Assembly: GCA_947627245.1 (NCBI GenBank)
Contig: CANQVH010000013.1
Coordinates: 1-64,000 of the forward strand
Reading direction: 5' to 3'
Length of the DNA: 64,000 nucleotides
Origin: an uncultured Lachnospiraceae bacterium
GTDB taxonomy: Bacteria > Bacillota > Clostridia > Lachnospirales > Lachnospiraceae
The notes under the pieces are model-generated. The model had not been told where the DNA came from and searched no databases. It worked only from the letters and a program-made list of their open reading frames with translations. Every line of letters begins with the position of its first letter. The stretch's first letter is position 1. Shown in pieces: positions 34,352 to 44,313 of the stretch. The position numbers and the translations under genes were made by a program.

Positions 34352-36733
34352 ATGGGCTGGTTAATCGAGATGTTGATTGAGGGGATTCAGGAGAGGTGTT
34401 CCCAGTTTATCATTGACATGATGGAAGTGATAACTGAAATGTTTACGGAACTTTTATCCTGTAATCTTAGTTTATTCGAAGAGCTATTCAGCGTAGTGGG
34501 TGCGTTATACAAGAGTATGGTTGTCCCTTTGGCTGTAGCTCTGCTTTTACTGATCTTAACCTGGCAGCTATTCAAATCTATGTTTGGAAAGGCTGGTCTG
34601 TCAGGAGAAGATCCGATTGAACTAGTACTCCGCAGTGGCGCTTGCCTATTTATGATTGTTGGGGCAAAGTCTTTCGTAAATTATATTTTGACTGTAGCAG
34701 GCACTCCTTACCAATGGGTAGTGGGAACTGACATAAAGGTAAGCAGTTTTTCAGAATATGTATCGTCTCTCGAAGGGGTAACCGCCGTTTTGGGGATAGA
34801 TAGTGTCAGTACATTGTTGCTTACTCTGATCATGCAGCTTGTAGTCGCATGGAACTATTTTAAAATGCTTTTTGTCGTCGCGGAGCGGTATGTTCTTCTT
34901 GGGGTTTTTTCCTATACCGCGCCGCTCGCATTCGCGACAGGTGGTTCCAAGTCAACGAACAATATTTTGTCATCCTGGGCGAAAATGTTTGGGGGACAGG
35001 TCGTTCTAATTATTATGAATGCATGGTGCATGAAGATGTTCCTGTCTGGGTATGGCAATATGCTGGCGAGCGGGTACGGTTTCACGAAATTCTTTGTGGC
35101 CACATTATGTCTGATTGGGTTCTGCAAGATTACGTTTAAATTGGACACATACATGGCATCGCTCGGGGTCAATCTCGGACGTCCGTCCGGAGGGATGGGA
35201 GCAATGGGCTTAGTCATGGCTGCAAACAGGATTTTTTCCAGTTTCAGGGGAACTTCTTCAGGTGGTTCGCAACCTTCAGGCGGGCCGGCAATGGAGCATG
35301 ATTCAGGAAGCCAGATGGGAGCACAGGACATGACGAATGGCTTTACTCAGCCAATCCCAATGAGTGCGGATGGAAATACTGGATCCGGAGGTATAGAAAC
35401 GGAAAATGCGGAGACAGACCACACAAATATGGAAGAAACGGGGACGGATGAAAACAATTCGTATGAGTCTGAAACTGATAGTGTTCTGGAAGTACTGGGT
35501 GGGATGCCATCTGAACGGTCAGGTGAAGCTGGTTTGGCAGATACTCAGGGAACCCATGGTACTTTTGATGGAGATGAGGAAAGAGAGTCCGAAGACATAT
35601 CACAAATGCAGGAGGTTTTGGGGAACGGAAACGGAAATGCTATGATCGGGAACGGTATAGAGGAGCATCATGGGATAGGCAAAAATGAAGATACTTCGGA
35701 GAGACAGGATGTACAAAATGAGAATCCGGAGGCGAGCATAATTGAAGTGCTGAATCAAGGAAACAGTATTGACGGAATAGGAGATTATCCGGTCAGGCAT
35801 GAACAGGAACTGGAGGATGAGGGCGAGGAGATACCGATTGATATGGAAAGCCCGGTTATTGGTGAACCTATTGCCGCAGATGAAGCAAAGACTGGTAGTG
35901 CGGGTCCGGCTTATGACCAGACACTGTCTGGTGGACAGTATGGTGAAAGAACAGGACAGGTACAGGATGCAGATATCCTTCAGGAACTTGGAGTTTCTTC
36001 ACCATTGGACGTAACCGTAGCAGGAGAGGCTGCCGCGCTTGATTCTATGCATGGTTCTCTGGGAAGTGTAGCAGGAGATAGCAGTATTGATATGAATGCC
36101 AGCCATATTGGACACACTACAGAAGGAAACAGAGTGTCCGATCCTTATGAGCTTAAGGAGGATGGTATTAGAAGTTATGGCCATTATGAGTCTGAAGAAA
36201 AAGGTGTAAAAGGATTTGGCTTTATAAACTCCGAAGAAAGTAGTGCAGAAGAGGCTGGTTTTAATCAGGCAGGAGAGAGCGATACTGTAAGCTCTGGGTT
36301 TCCTGAACTGGCGGAAAGTGGGATCGTAAAAACAGAGGATAATGGCATACGATCCACTTTTAAGGATGCACTGGATAAGACCGGTGAGGAAATCGAGGCG
36401 GGGGATCCAGATACGGGAGATGCCGGTTTTGACATGAATATGCTGGAACCCGTACCTGAAACTGTGCCAGAAGATTCTGGACGGGCAGGTGGTGAGGTAA
36501 TGCATGAAGGTTCTAATGAAGAAAGCAACTACCACATTACTCAGGAGCAGGACGGCGATGCAGTTATTCCGGATGATGCACATGAGGATTTCCCGGCTGA
36601 TCTTATGCGGATGCATGATGTAAAAAAGTATGAAGACACTGAGACACCTGTGGAAGATGTGCCGGAAATGCTTGAAAGAGCGGACGCTCCAAGAATTGGC
36701 AGCATGGATGATGAAGAACCCTTTCCATTATAG
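34352..36733 (+). CDS. VirB6/TrbL-like channel protein with long acidic tail
   Basis: This 793-residue protein has several membrane helices in its first roughly 290 residues (PLAVALLLLILTWQLF, TLLLTLIMQLVVAW, YTAPLAFATGG, FFVATLCLIGFCKI). This is the core of a VirB6/TrbL-type channel subunit. After about residue 310 follows a low-complexity, strongly acidic tail of nearly 480 residues, rich in Glu, Asp, Gly and Ser and with no membrane span. Such a tail is unusual in length. It lies 11 bases before the hydrolase gene. Confidence 0.75.
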   Translation: MGWLIEMLIEGIQERCSQFIIDMMEVITEMFTELLSCNLSLFEELFSVVGALYKSMVVPLAVALLLLILTWQLFKSMFGKAGLSGEDPIELVLRSGACLFMIVGAKSFVNYILTVAGTPYQWVVGTDIKVSSFSEYVSSLEGVTAVLGIDSVSTLLLTLIMQLVVAWNYFKMLFVVAERYVLLGVFSYTAPLAFATGGSKSTNNILSSWAKMFGGQVVLIIMNAWCMKMFLSGYGNMLASGYGFTKFFVATLCLIGFCKITFKLDTYMASLGVNLGRPSGGMGAMGLVMAANRIFSSFRGTSSGGSQPSGGPAMEHDSGSQMGAQDMTNGFTQPIPMSADGNTGSGGIETENAETDHTNMEETGTDENNSYESETDSVLEVLGGMPSERSGEAGLADTQGTHGTFDGDEERESEDISQMQEVLGNGNGNAMIGNGIEEHHGIGKNEDTSERQDVQNENPEASIIEVLNQGNSIDGIGDYPVRHEQELEDEGEEIPIDMESPVIGEPIAADEAKTGSAGPAYDQTLSGGQYGERTGQVQDADILQELGVSSPLDVTVAGEAAALDSMHGSLGSVAGDSSIDMNASHIGHTTEGNRVSDPYELKEDGIRSYGHYESEEKGVKGFGFINSEESSAEEAGFNQAGESDTVSSGFPELAESGIVKTEDNGIRSTFKDALDKTGEEIEAGDPDTGDAGFDMNMLEPVPETVPEDSGRAGGEVMHEGSNEESNYHITQEQDGDAVIPDDAHEDFPADLMRMHDVKKYEDTETPVEDVPEMLERADAPRIGSMDDEEPFPL

Positions 36734-36744
36734 GAGGTGAGGAT

Positions 36745-38787
36745 ATGGCAGAGGATAGGGACACAACTTCATCATTGGATAATGCCGCTCAGACAGCGAG
36801 CAGTATGCAGTCGGCATATGCAGTATTATCTGCTGCAAAAACGGGAACTGCGGTTGCCGGGAGCGCCGCGGGGGCGGCAGTCGGGGGACCACTGGGAGCA
36901 GCAATCGGCGCAATTGTTACGAATAAGACAATCATAAAAATCATAGCGGCTCTCTTTGCTGTGATGTTCCTATGGATGTTTATTATCGTAAACATTATCG
37001 GCATAATCTTTTCATACCTTGGGTTTACCAGCGCGGACGATTTCGCAAATGATGCGCAGCAGACCCGACTGTCTATGGTAAAAATCAGGATAGAAGAGGT
37101 ATTAAAAGAAGGAAACCGGCAAGAGGAGCTGCTGAAGCTGTTTCGGAAAGAGCGAAAGGAAAAACGGAAAGAGATCAAGGCGGACAAGGCAGAGAATTAT
37201 CCCGAACATGACTTGGTAATCATAGATGAGTACAAAACAAAACTGAAAGTCAATCTCAGTTATTATCTGTCGCTTTTACTTACCAATGTATGGGATCAAT
37301 CCACGCTCAGTTCGTTTCTCGGACATTCCATGCTTTATGGGGACATGTCAACAACCCTGACATCCCCTTATGATGCGTATTTTAATGAGGCCGCTCGTAC
37401 TTACAATGTACCAGCGGCTCTTTTGCTTGCGATGGGGATGGTTGAGTCCGGGTATAATCCCAATGCAGTATCCCCCGCAGGGGCAATGGGTGTGATGCAG
37501 TTAATGCCGGCAACAGCGGCATATCTGGGTGTGTCTGATGCATTCAATCCGCAGCAGAACATTATGGGTGGCGCGAGGTACATTTCAGAAAACCTTGCCA
37601 TGTTCAAAAATTATCCAAATGCAGTGGAACTTGCAGTCGCAGCATACAATGCCGGACCAAATGCGGTTGTGAATTCCGGGTATCAGGTGCCTCATAACGG
37701 GGAAACCGAATATTACGTGCAAAAAGTAATGGGATATCTGCAGGCGGGAGGAGGCGTTGCAGGAAACAGTAATAGCGCCGGTGGTGAGACAGAAGATGCA
37801 TACCGGCTATTACGGGATGCCGTGAGTGGAAACATGGACAGCGTTTTTGCTTGGACGGTATCAGACGAAAGGGAGTCCAGCGGATTTGAAACGAAATACT
37901 TTTTCCATTCTGAGTCCGGAACAACAGAAATTGAAAAATCTACGTATGAGTCCCTCAAGGCGCAAGGCAGTAACGTATCTGAAGAAAAGATCGAAGCAGT
38001 CAGGAAAAAGGTTGAGTATACATTGTTTCTGGCAATTAACACAGATGTGCAGGGAAGCGCAAAAGGATACTCCTATAAATATGTGACAACGCCGGGAATT
38101 TTCCAGACAGTGATTAAGGCATTGCAATTTCTGAAAGATGGGATTGCCTCTGTCAAGGATTTTCTCATTAACTCATGGACGGATTTTATAACTGGCGGTT
38201 CAGAGGGAGATTCGTATTACGGGGATATTGACGCAACTGGGGATGTCATAATGTATGATACTGTATCCCGATGCGTAAGGCGTGTCACATATTTTAACCA
38301 GAATGAGGAACCATGGGCTTCTATGCCGTATGGACCAAATACGATCAGTTTGGCGGGATGTGGGCCTACTTCACTAGCGATTGTTATATCCACGCTTACC
38401 GGGCAGAACGTCAATCCGCAAATGACCAGTAGTTATGCGATCAGCAATGGGGAATATGTCTACGGGGTTGGTACGAGCCATTCATTCCCAACTAATGCGG
38501 CATATCATTGGGGACTTACGTGTGAACGGGTTGGTAAGGACATGAGGTATATCATGAAAGCCTTGAAAAGCGGGAAAATGGTGGTAGAGATATGTGAAGC
38601 TTATACGATCACCTCGAGTGGGAGCGGCCACTTTATTGTGCTCACTGGTGTGACAGGGGACGGTTATATAACGATTGCCGACTGCGCGAGCCGCGATAGA
38701 ACAGCGAAAATATACAGCCCGGATACGATCCGTTCCTATGGACGGGATCTGGCAGAAGGGTGCTTTTGGGTGATTGGGAGGAAGTAA
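36745..38787 (+). CDS. Bifunctional cell-wall hydrolase: lytic transglycosylase plus C39-like peptidase
   Basis: This 680-residue VirB1/CwlT-type protein opens the wall for the conjugation channel. One membrane helix (about residues 65-90) anchors it. A lytic transglycosylase domain follows, with catalytic Glu234 in MGMVESGYNPNAVSPAGAMGVMQL and AAYNAGPNAV. The C-terminal domain resembles a C39/papain-like peptidase, with Cys539 in LAGCGPTSLA and a His in GHFIVLTGV. Most elements pair the transglycosylase with NlpC/P60 instead. AGGAGGTGAGG precedes the ATG. Confidence 0.85.
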   Translation: MAEDRDTTSSLDNAAQTASSMQSAYAVLSAAKTGTAVAGSAAGAAVGGPLGAAIGAIVTNKTIIKIIAALFAVMFLWMFIIVNIIGIIFSYLGFTSADDFANDAQQTRLSMVKIRIEEVLKEGNRQEELLKLFRKERKEKRKEIKADKAENYPEHDLVIIDEYKTKLKVNLSYYLSLLLTNVWDQSTLSSFLGHSMLYGDMSTTLTSPYDAYFNEAARTYNVPAALLLAMGMVESGYNPNAVSPAGAMGVMQLMPATAAYLGVSDAFNPQQNIMGGARYISENLAMFKNYPNAVELAVAAYNAGPNAVVNSGYQVPHNGETEYYVQKVMGYLQAGGGVAGNSNSAGGETEDAYRLLRDAVSGNMDSVFAWTVSDERESSGFETKYFFHSESGTTEIEKSTYESLKAQGSNVSEEKIEAVRKKVEYTLFLAINTDVQGSAKGYSYKYVTTPGIFQTVIKALQFLKDGIASVKDFLINSWTDFITGGSEGDSYYGDIDATGDVIMYDTVSRCVRRVTYFNQNEEPWASMPYGPNTISLAGCGPTSLAIVISTLTGQNVNPQMTSSYAISNGEYVYGVGTSHSFPTNAAYHWGLTCERVGKDMRYIMKALKSGKMVVEICEAYTITSSGSGHFIVLTGVTGDGYITIADCASRDRTAKIYSPDTIRSYGRDLAEGCFWVIGRK

Positions 38788-38789
38788 GG

Positions 38790-39578
38790 ATGAAAATCAG
38801 GTTATTTGTCTGTGCGGTGGCCGGAGTGTTCCTTGCCGGCTTACTTTCGTCACGGTGCGTCTATTCTGCTGAGAATGAACTGCCCAAGATCGTCCAATGG
38901 AAAAATGGAAACGGACTTGATAAAAACGGAACCATAATAACAGATACATGGGCCTATGATAACGTCAATCCTGCCGGGAAATACGTACTTTTCGGAGAAT
39001 CCGGGGAGGTATTGCGAAAACAGGAAAGCATGGAAGGGGAAAACATTCTGGATGAAGGCTATACAATGACGGAATTAAAACTTGGGCAATTTGCGATCCG
39101 ATGCGATGTTTTCCCGGGTTTTTCGGGTACGGTAGATGTAGTGATGCAGGAAAAAAGCGGAAAAGAGGTTGGTTTTTCCTTAGGGCAGGAATGCCGCTAT
39201 GAGGGAAACCTGTTTATGGGAACCGGGATCTATCATATTTTAGACGCACACGCGAATTGGGGAAACGCCAGATACAGGGTATCCTTTCCCGAGATCGAAT
39301 ATGATATGACTGAAGGGAAGGTAATACTTGTCAGGATGGAGGTGATGCAGGAAACAGAGTATCTGGCAGATGAAACAGAAACGGGGGATCAGGAAGATAA
39401 GCAGAGCGAGATAGCTGAAACTGAAATGCCGAAAAAAGAAAGTGGGGAGGAGACTGGGGCAGCAGAAAGAGAGGTGAAGACGGAAATGCCAATGAAACGG
39501 ATCATAGTATTTGGTGGTGCTATAATGGCGGGCTTCTTAAGCCTTGCATGGCTGAGAAAAAGGAAATCAAAGGCGTAG
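38790..39578 (+). CDS. Surface-exposed conjugation-associated protein
   Basis: This 262-residue protein has a signal peptide (RLFVCAVAGVFLAGLLSSRCVYSAE), a beta-rich outer domain, an acidic Glu/Thr-rich stalk and a C-terminal membrane helix followed by RKRKSKA. This is the layout of an anchored surface protein without an LPxTG motif. It starts two bases after the hydrolase stop. Its exact role is unknown. Confidence 0.65.
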   Translation: MKIRLFVCAVAGVFLAGLLSSRCVYSAENELPKIVQWKNGNGLDKNGTIITDTWAYDNVNPAGKYVLFGESGEVLRKQESMEGENILDEGYTMTELKLGQFAIRCDVFPGFSGTVDVVMQEKSGKEVGFSLGQECRYEGNLFMGTGIYHILDAHANWGNARYRVSFPEIEYDMTEGKVILVRMEVMQETEYLADETETGDQEDKQSEIAETEMPKKESGEETGAAEREVKTEMPMKRIIVFGGAIMAGFLSLAWLRKRKSKA

Positions 39579-39609
39579 CGTTATAAGGGCAGCAGAAAGG
39601 AGGCAATAA

Positions 39610-40050
39610 TTGTCGAAAAGCAGGACTGATGTTTATATTATTCCGCCGAATTTTGCTGAGGAGGGGACTTTGTTTTCCGGAAGGGTAAAGACCAGAAATG
39701 CTGTAGAAACAGTAATTCTGGTCTTTTTTCTATTGCAGGTTTTGGTGTCCTTAAAAATCGGCGTGCAGGCAAAGATATATGCAGGGGTAATCGTGATAAT
39801 TCCCTCCACAGTATTTGCCGCGTTAGGGGTGCAGGGAGAGAGTCTGTCAGTATTCATTTTCCATCTTTTTCTGTTTTGGAAGAAACGCAGGGTCCTTACT
39901 GTGCCGACCGGACGTCACAGGCTTGAACGGAATCGGAGGCTGAGGAAACGCGCGAAAAGGCAGAAGCGAGGAGGTGCTGGCCATGGAAAGCGAAGTAGAA
40001 GAACTCAAAAGAAAGCTGAAAGAGGCAAGAAGGAGGGAAAAACAGGATAG
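39610..40050 (+). CDS. PrgI/VirB3-like small membrane protein
   Basis: This 146-residue protein has DVYIIPPNFAEEGTLFSGRVKTRNAVE, then two membrane helices and a very basic tail. This matches PrgI-type proteins placed before VirB4 in Gram-positive conjugation operons. It starts at TTG 39610 after AAAGGAGGC and overlaps the VirB4 gene by 68 bases. Confidence 0.78.
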   Translation: MSKSRTDVYIIPPNFAEEGTLFSGRVKTRNAVETVILVFFLLQVLVSLKIGVQAKIYAGVIVIIPSTVFAALGVQGESLSVFIFHLFLFWKKRRVLTVPTGRHRLERNRRLRKRAKRQKRGGAGHGKRSRRTQKKAERGKKEGKTG

Positions 40051-42766
40051 AAAAGATGAAAAGATAAGGCAGCAGGAATTACGGGTGGAACAGAAAAGAA
40101 AAGCTCGAGAAGAAATAGCTGCTGACAGGGAGAGAGCCCAGGCAGAACAAAGGCTGCGAAAGGAACAGTTTCAGGAAGAAAAAGAGGCACGGCGCGTTAT
40201 TATGCATACAGATAATGATTTCTCAATGAAAGACGGCAAGCCGCAGGAGACAAAAGCAACTGATAACGCAGAGAGGCAGAAAGACGGTAAAAGGGAAGAA
40301 TACGATTACCTTCCTTTTACATGGGTTTCCGAATATCTGCCAATACAGAAAGTTCGGAATGGGATTATATATACGACGGATAACAGATACGTGAAGCTTG
40401 TTGAAATATTGCCGATCAATTTCCTTTTGCGCAGTCCTTCTGAGCAACGGAATATTATAACTTCCTTTCTGAGCTATCTTAAAATTGCGCCGGCTAACAT
40501 GCAGTTTAAGGTGATATCGCGAAAGGCGGATGTGATGGAGTACCTGAATAAGATTCGTAATGAGATTGAGCAGGAGGAAGATGAGCGGTGCCGTATTCTT
40601 CAGCGCGATTACATGGAATTGATCCAGTCGGTTGGAACGCGGGAAGCAATCACCAGACGCTTTTTTATTGTATTTGAATATGGCGCATACAATCGCAGCA
40701 AAAATCCTACTGAGCGTGAAATATGTACTTATTTAAGGTCTCTGGTACAGACGGCAAAGAAGTATTTGACTATGTGTGGGAATGTAGTACTCACACATGA
40801 TAATGAGACGCGGTTCACGGTAGATGTTTTATATCAGATTCTGAATCGCCGTAGTAGTGTGATGTATTCGTTGCCAGATAGGATAAAGGACGTGACTGAA
40901 TGGTATGCCCGGGAAAACGGGGCGGACAGTATCGCACATATTCCGGTGACGGAACTGATTGCTCCGCATACGTTGGATTTCAGACATTGGAATTACATCC
41001 TGATGGATGGGATATATCATGCTTATCTGTATATTCCTTCGGGCAAATACCGGTCCAGAGTGCCAGCCGGATGGCTGTCGCTGATGATCAATGCCGGGGA
41101 AGGGATTGACGTGGATCTATTCGTCTACAAGCAGGATAAAACAAAGAGTATCGAGAAAATTGGAAGGAAGATCCGGCTGAACCGATCAAAAATCAAAGAT
41201 ACCTATGATACGAATAGTGACTATAATGATCTGTCTGAGTCACTCCATGCTGGATATTACCTGAAAAACGGGCTGAATGGGAGCGAGGATTTCTATTATA
41301 TTGCCATTTTGATCACTATAACGGGAAACAGTGCGAAGGAAGTGGAATGGCGCGCAAAGGAGATGAGCAAGCTCTTAAACTCGCAGGATATTGGGACAGC
41401 ATACTGTATGTTTAGGGAAGAGGAAGCTTTCCTGTCGTCCCTGCCGCTATTGTCTCTAGACAAGAGTATATTCCAACGATCCAAGCGTAATGTCCTGACT
41501 TCCGGCGTTGCTGCCTGTTATCCATTTACATCCTATGAAATGTCAGATAAGGACGGCATCATGATGGGCGTAAACAAAGCTAATAGCTCTCTTGTGATTG
41601 TAGATATCTTTAATTCGGATACCTACAAGAATGCGAATATCGCAATCATGGGAACATCCGGCGCAGGAAAGACGTTCACGATGCAGTTGATGGCATTGCG
41701 CATGCGTCGGAAAAACATACAGGTGTTTATCATTGCTCCGGATAAAGGACACGAGTTTGCGAGAGCCTGCCAGAACATCGGCGGCGAGTTTATCCAGATA
41801 TCTCCTGGCTCAAAGAATTGCATTAATGTGATGGAGATCCGAAAGAGCGATCATGGAACTAATGATGTGCTGGACGGCAGTGCAGCGGAGCGGTCTATCC
41901 TGGCGATTAAGATACAAAGCCTGCATATATTCTTTTCCCTGCTGATACCTGATATGAGCAATGAGGAGAAGCAGCTTCTGGACGAGGCGCTTCTTGTGAC
42001 CTATCAACAGAAAGGCATCACCCATGACAATGACAGCCTGTGGGATAAGGGGAATCCTGGATATTTTAAGAAAATGCCGATTTTAGGAGATTTGCATGAT
42101 GTGCTTGTACGGAATACAGATACAAAACGGATAGCCAATATCCTAAAACGCTTGGTTAACGGTTCTGCTGCTTCATTCAACCAGCAGACCAACGTAAATC
42201 TGCAGAATAAATATGTGGTGCTTGACATATCGGAATTATCTGGGGATCTGCTTCTAGGCATGTTTGTGGCTCTGGATTTCGTATGGTCGAAGGCGAAGGA
42301 AGACCGGACACAGGAGAAAGCAATCTTCATCGATGAAGTATGGAAACTGCTTTCAACAAATGATATGGCGGCCACGTATATACTTGAGATATTTAAGGTG
42401 ATCCGCGGATACGGGGGTTCAGCAGTCTGCGCAACTCAGGACCTGATCGATTTCTTTGCTCTCAAAGACGGCAAATTTGGGAAAGGTATCCTGAGCAATT
42501 CCAAAACGAAGATTATTCTGAATTTGGAAGCCAAAGAAGCAGAACGGATTAAGGAGGAACTCGATTTATCAGAGGCAGAAACGCTTGCAGTCCAGAAATT
42601 CGAGAGAGGAAATGGTCTGATATCTACGAATAATAATAATTTATTGGTGGAATTCAGGGCGAGTCAGCTTGAAAAAGACCTGATTACAACAGACAGGCGA
42701 GATCTGCTGAATCTTAAAGAACGTCTGGAGAGATATGGGACGGATGCCTATGGCCGGCAGGAATAA
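39983..42766 (+). CDS. VirB4/TraE-type conjugation ATPase
   Basis: This 927-residue cytoplasmic ATPase powers the conjugation channel. A charged coiled-coil of about 90 residues precedes the VirB4 core. Walker A GTSGAGKT is at about 557-564, and Walker B IFIDEVW has Asp784 and Glu785. The C-terminal ATQDLIDFF and NSKTKIILNLEAKEA follow. The ATG at 39983 is chosen with GAGGAGGTG upstream. Confidence 0.94.
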   Translation: MESEVEELKRKLKEARRREKQDRKDEKIRQQELRVEQKRKAREEIAADRERAQAEQRLRKEQFQEEKEARRVIMHTDNDFSMKDGKPQETKATDNAERQKDGKREEYDYLPFTWVSEYLPIQKVRNGIIYTTDNRYVKLVEILPINFLLRSPSEQRNIITSFLSYLKIAPANMQFKVISRKADVMEYLNKIRNEIEQEEDERCRILQRDYMELIQSVGTREAITRRFFIVFEYGAYNRSKNPTEREICTYLRSLVQTAKKYLTMCGNVVLTHDNETRFTVDVLYQILNRRSSVMYSLPDRIKDVTEWYARENGADSIAHIPVTELIAPHTLDFRHWNYILMDGIYHAYLYIPSGKYRSRVPAGWLSLMINAGEGIDVDLFVYKQDKTKSIEKIGRKIRLNRSKIKDTYDTNSDYNDLSESLHAGYYLKNGLNGSEDFYYIAILITITGNSAKEVEWRAKEMSKLLNSQDIGTAYCMFREEEAFLSSLPLLSLDKSIFQRSKRNVLTSGVAACYPFTSYEMSDKDGIMMGVNKANSSLVIVDIFNSDTYKNANIAIMGTSGAGKTFTMQLMALRMRRKNIQVFIIAPDKGHEFARACQNIGGEFIQISPGSKNCINVMEIRKSDHGTNDVLDGSAAERSILAIKIQSLHIFFSLLIPDMSNEEKQLLDEALLVTYQQKGITHDNDSLWDKGNPGYFKKMPILGDLHDVLVRNTDTKRIANILKRLVNGSAASFNQQTNVNLQNKYVVLDISELSGDLLLGMFVALDFVWSKAKEDRTQEKAIFIDEVWKLLSTNDMAATYILEIFKVIRGYGGSAVCATQDLIDFFALKDGKFGKGILSNSKTKIILNLEAKEAERIKEELDLSEAETLAVQKFERGNGLISTNNNNLLVEFRASQLEKDLITTDRRDLLNLKERLERYGTDAYGRQE

Positions 42767-42777
42767 GAGGAATAAAG

Positions 42778-42905
42778 CGTATTGAATACGTTTTATCCGG
42801 GGAAAGAGGGGGATGTGGCACTTATACGCAATGTTTACGCACATAATACGTTTTAAATACGTTTTTTATGCGGATTAAATGAGTAGTACAATGTAATAAA
42901 TTGTA
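42778..42905 (+). repeat. Repeats and inverted repeats before the replication block
   Basis: Three copies of AATACGTTTT lie at 42785-42794, 42845-42854 and 42856-42865. The first is part of an inverted repeat CGTATT-g-AATACG (42778-42790). A further inverted repeat TACAAT/ATTGTA lies at 42887-42905. No gene fits in 42767-42926. A replication origin or regulator site is possible because replication-type genes follow. Confidence 0.5.
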
Positions 42906-42926
42906 ATTTAAGAAAGGTGGAACACA

Positions 42927-43466
42927 ATGGACAGCCAAACAAACCAGAACAAGGTAGAGCGAGAACTGTTTGAAATTGTCAGCATGTACAACGTGGTATA
43001 TAAGAAGCAGCTTTATGAGTATTTTTCCGTGGATGGCAGGGACAAACTGGTGGGGAGGGCAATCAAGGCGCTGGAGAAAGAAAGGCGCATCTATATCAAT
43101 CCCTATACGCAGATGATTGCCGTGAATGAGACTTCATATGAGGCAAAGGAAAAAGGTACATTGCTGGCATTATGGGTTCTCATTTCCCTTATGAGACAAA
43201 AGAAAATAGAGGAACATTTTCTGGCAGCAAAGGCGGAGTATCCTGTTCGGATTATTTTTGTCGGGGATGCTGAAATCTATGACATTATGTATGTCCCGGA
43301 AACAGATGTTGCACTGGTCAACAGCCTGTTTTCAAGGAAGAATATAGAAAGTAATGGCCATATTGTAATTGTTGAGGCACCGGATTATATACCTTCGATT
43401 GCCATAGAAAATACTATTGGCTATTGCCTGGTGAAGGAGGATGGTACAGTCGAATACTACAGGTAA
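42927..43466 (+). CDS. DUF5697-like protein of conjugative elements
   Basis: This 179-residue protein has an N-terminal winged-helix-like part (FEIVSMYNVVYKKQLYEYFSV, KALEKERRIYINPYTQ) and a C-terminal alpha/beta part. It resembles DUF5697 proteins that accompany replication genes on Clostridia elements; no function is known. GAAAGGTGG precedes the ATG. It overlaps the next gene by 26 bases. Confidence 0.55.
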   Translation: MDSQTNQNKVERELFEIVSMYNVVYKKQLYEYFSVDGRDKLVGRAIKALEKERRIYINPYTQMIAVNETSYEAKEKGTLLALWVLISLMRQKKIEEHFLAAKAEYPVRIIFVGDAEIYDIMYVPETDVALVNSLFSRKNIESNGHIVIVEAPDYIPSIAIENTIGYCLVKEDGTVEYYR

Positions 43467-44172
43467 TGAAAGGGATACTTTACAACAATTGAGAATCCGC
43501 ATGGATCAAACACAGCGTCTTGCCGGTGAAGTAGAGCAGCGGCTGGCGGATGCAAGGGCAATTCTCCGTGCATGTATCAGGCAGCAGGAAACGTCTGGCA
43601 GAGTAAGTTTGGCCGAGATTATCGCTGAGGCAGCGAAGAACTCAGAGTTTCTTACAGATCGTTTGAGGCGCATGACACTGGAACTTGCACCAAATCCTGA
43701 ACAGTATCGTATTTTCGAAAAAGATTTGGTGAGAATCCATGGGATTAAGGTAGCTTATTCAGAGCGGATATTATCGGTACAGCTTCCGGTGCTTATCCCG
43801 CACCGGAAGGTACAATATACTGATTACGTATATAAACCCCTTCATGTTGCGCTGAGACAGTGGTGCAGGCGGCGCTTGGATGGGCACTTGGAGATACCCC
43901 GGTTCTGCAGGGCAACAGTATGCTTCGTACACTGCTATGACATGTCGCGGCCGCTTGCAAGGGTACGTGACAACGATAATATCGAGGAAAAGCATGTTTT
44001 GGATGTGATTTCGCATTTTTTCCTGAAATCCGATAGTGGAATCTATGTGAATACATATCATGAAACAAGGCTTCAGGAGCATGACAGAACATATATATTT
44101 GTAATGCCGCAGGAGATGTTTCCAGAGTGGATTTTGCAAAATCAAGATATGCAGGAAGATATCGAAAAATAG
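43441..44172 (+). CDS. DUF6100-like protein of conjugative elements
   Basis: This 243-residue protein has an N-terminal coiled coil (QTQRLAGEVEQRLADARAI), then an alpha/beta region with HRKVQYTDYVYKPLHVAL and FVHCYDMSRP. It resembles DUF6100; no function is known. The start is uncertain because GAAGGAGG at 43433-43440 directly touches the ATG at 43441. Confidence 0.5.
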   Translation: MVQSNTTGNERDTLQQLRIRMDQTQRLAGEVEQRLADARAILRACIRQQETSGRVSLAEIIAEAAKNSEFLTDRLRRMTLELAPNPEQYRIFEKDLVRIHGIKVAYSERILSVQLPVLIPHRKVQYTDYVYKPLHVALRQWCRRRLDGHLEIPRFCRATVCFVHCYDMSRPLARVRDNDNIEEKHVLDVISHFFLKSDSGIYVNTYHETRLQEHDRTYIFVMPQEMFPEWILQNQDMQEDIEK

Positions 44173-44313
44173 GACGCTTCAAGGCAAAAAAATTCGATAT
44201 AAGTCTGATGCTGCAAAGGCGCGTAAAATCAAGCTTTTTTGTTATGGAAAGTTATTTTTTGTACCGAAGTATCCAAGTAGTAGGGTACGGTTTCAAGAGA
44301 GAGGAGGCGGGGA

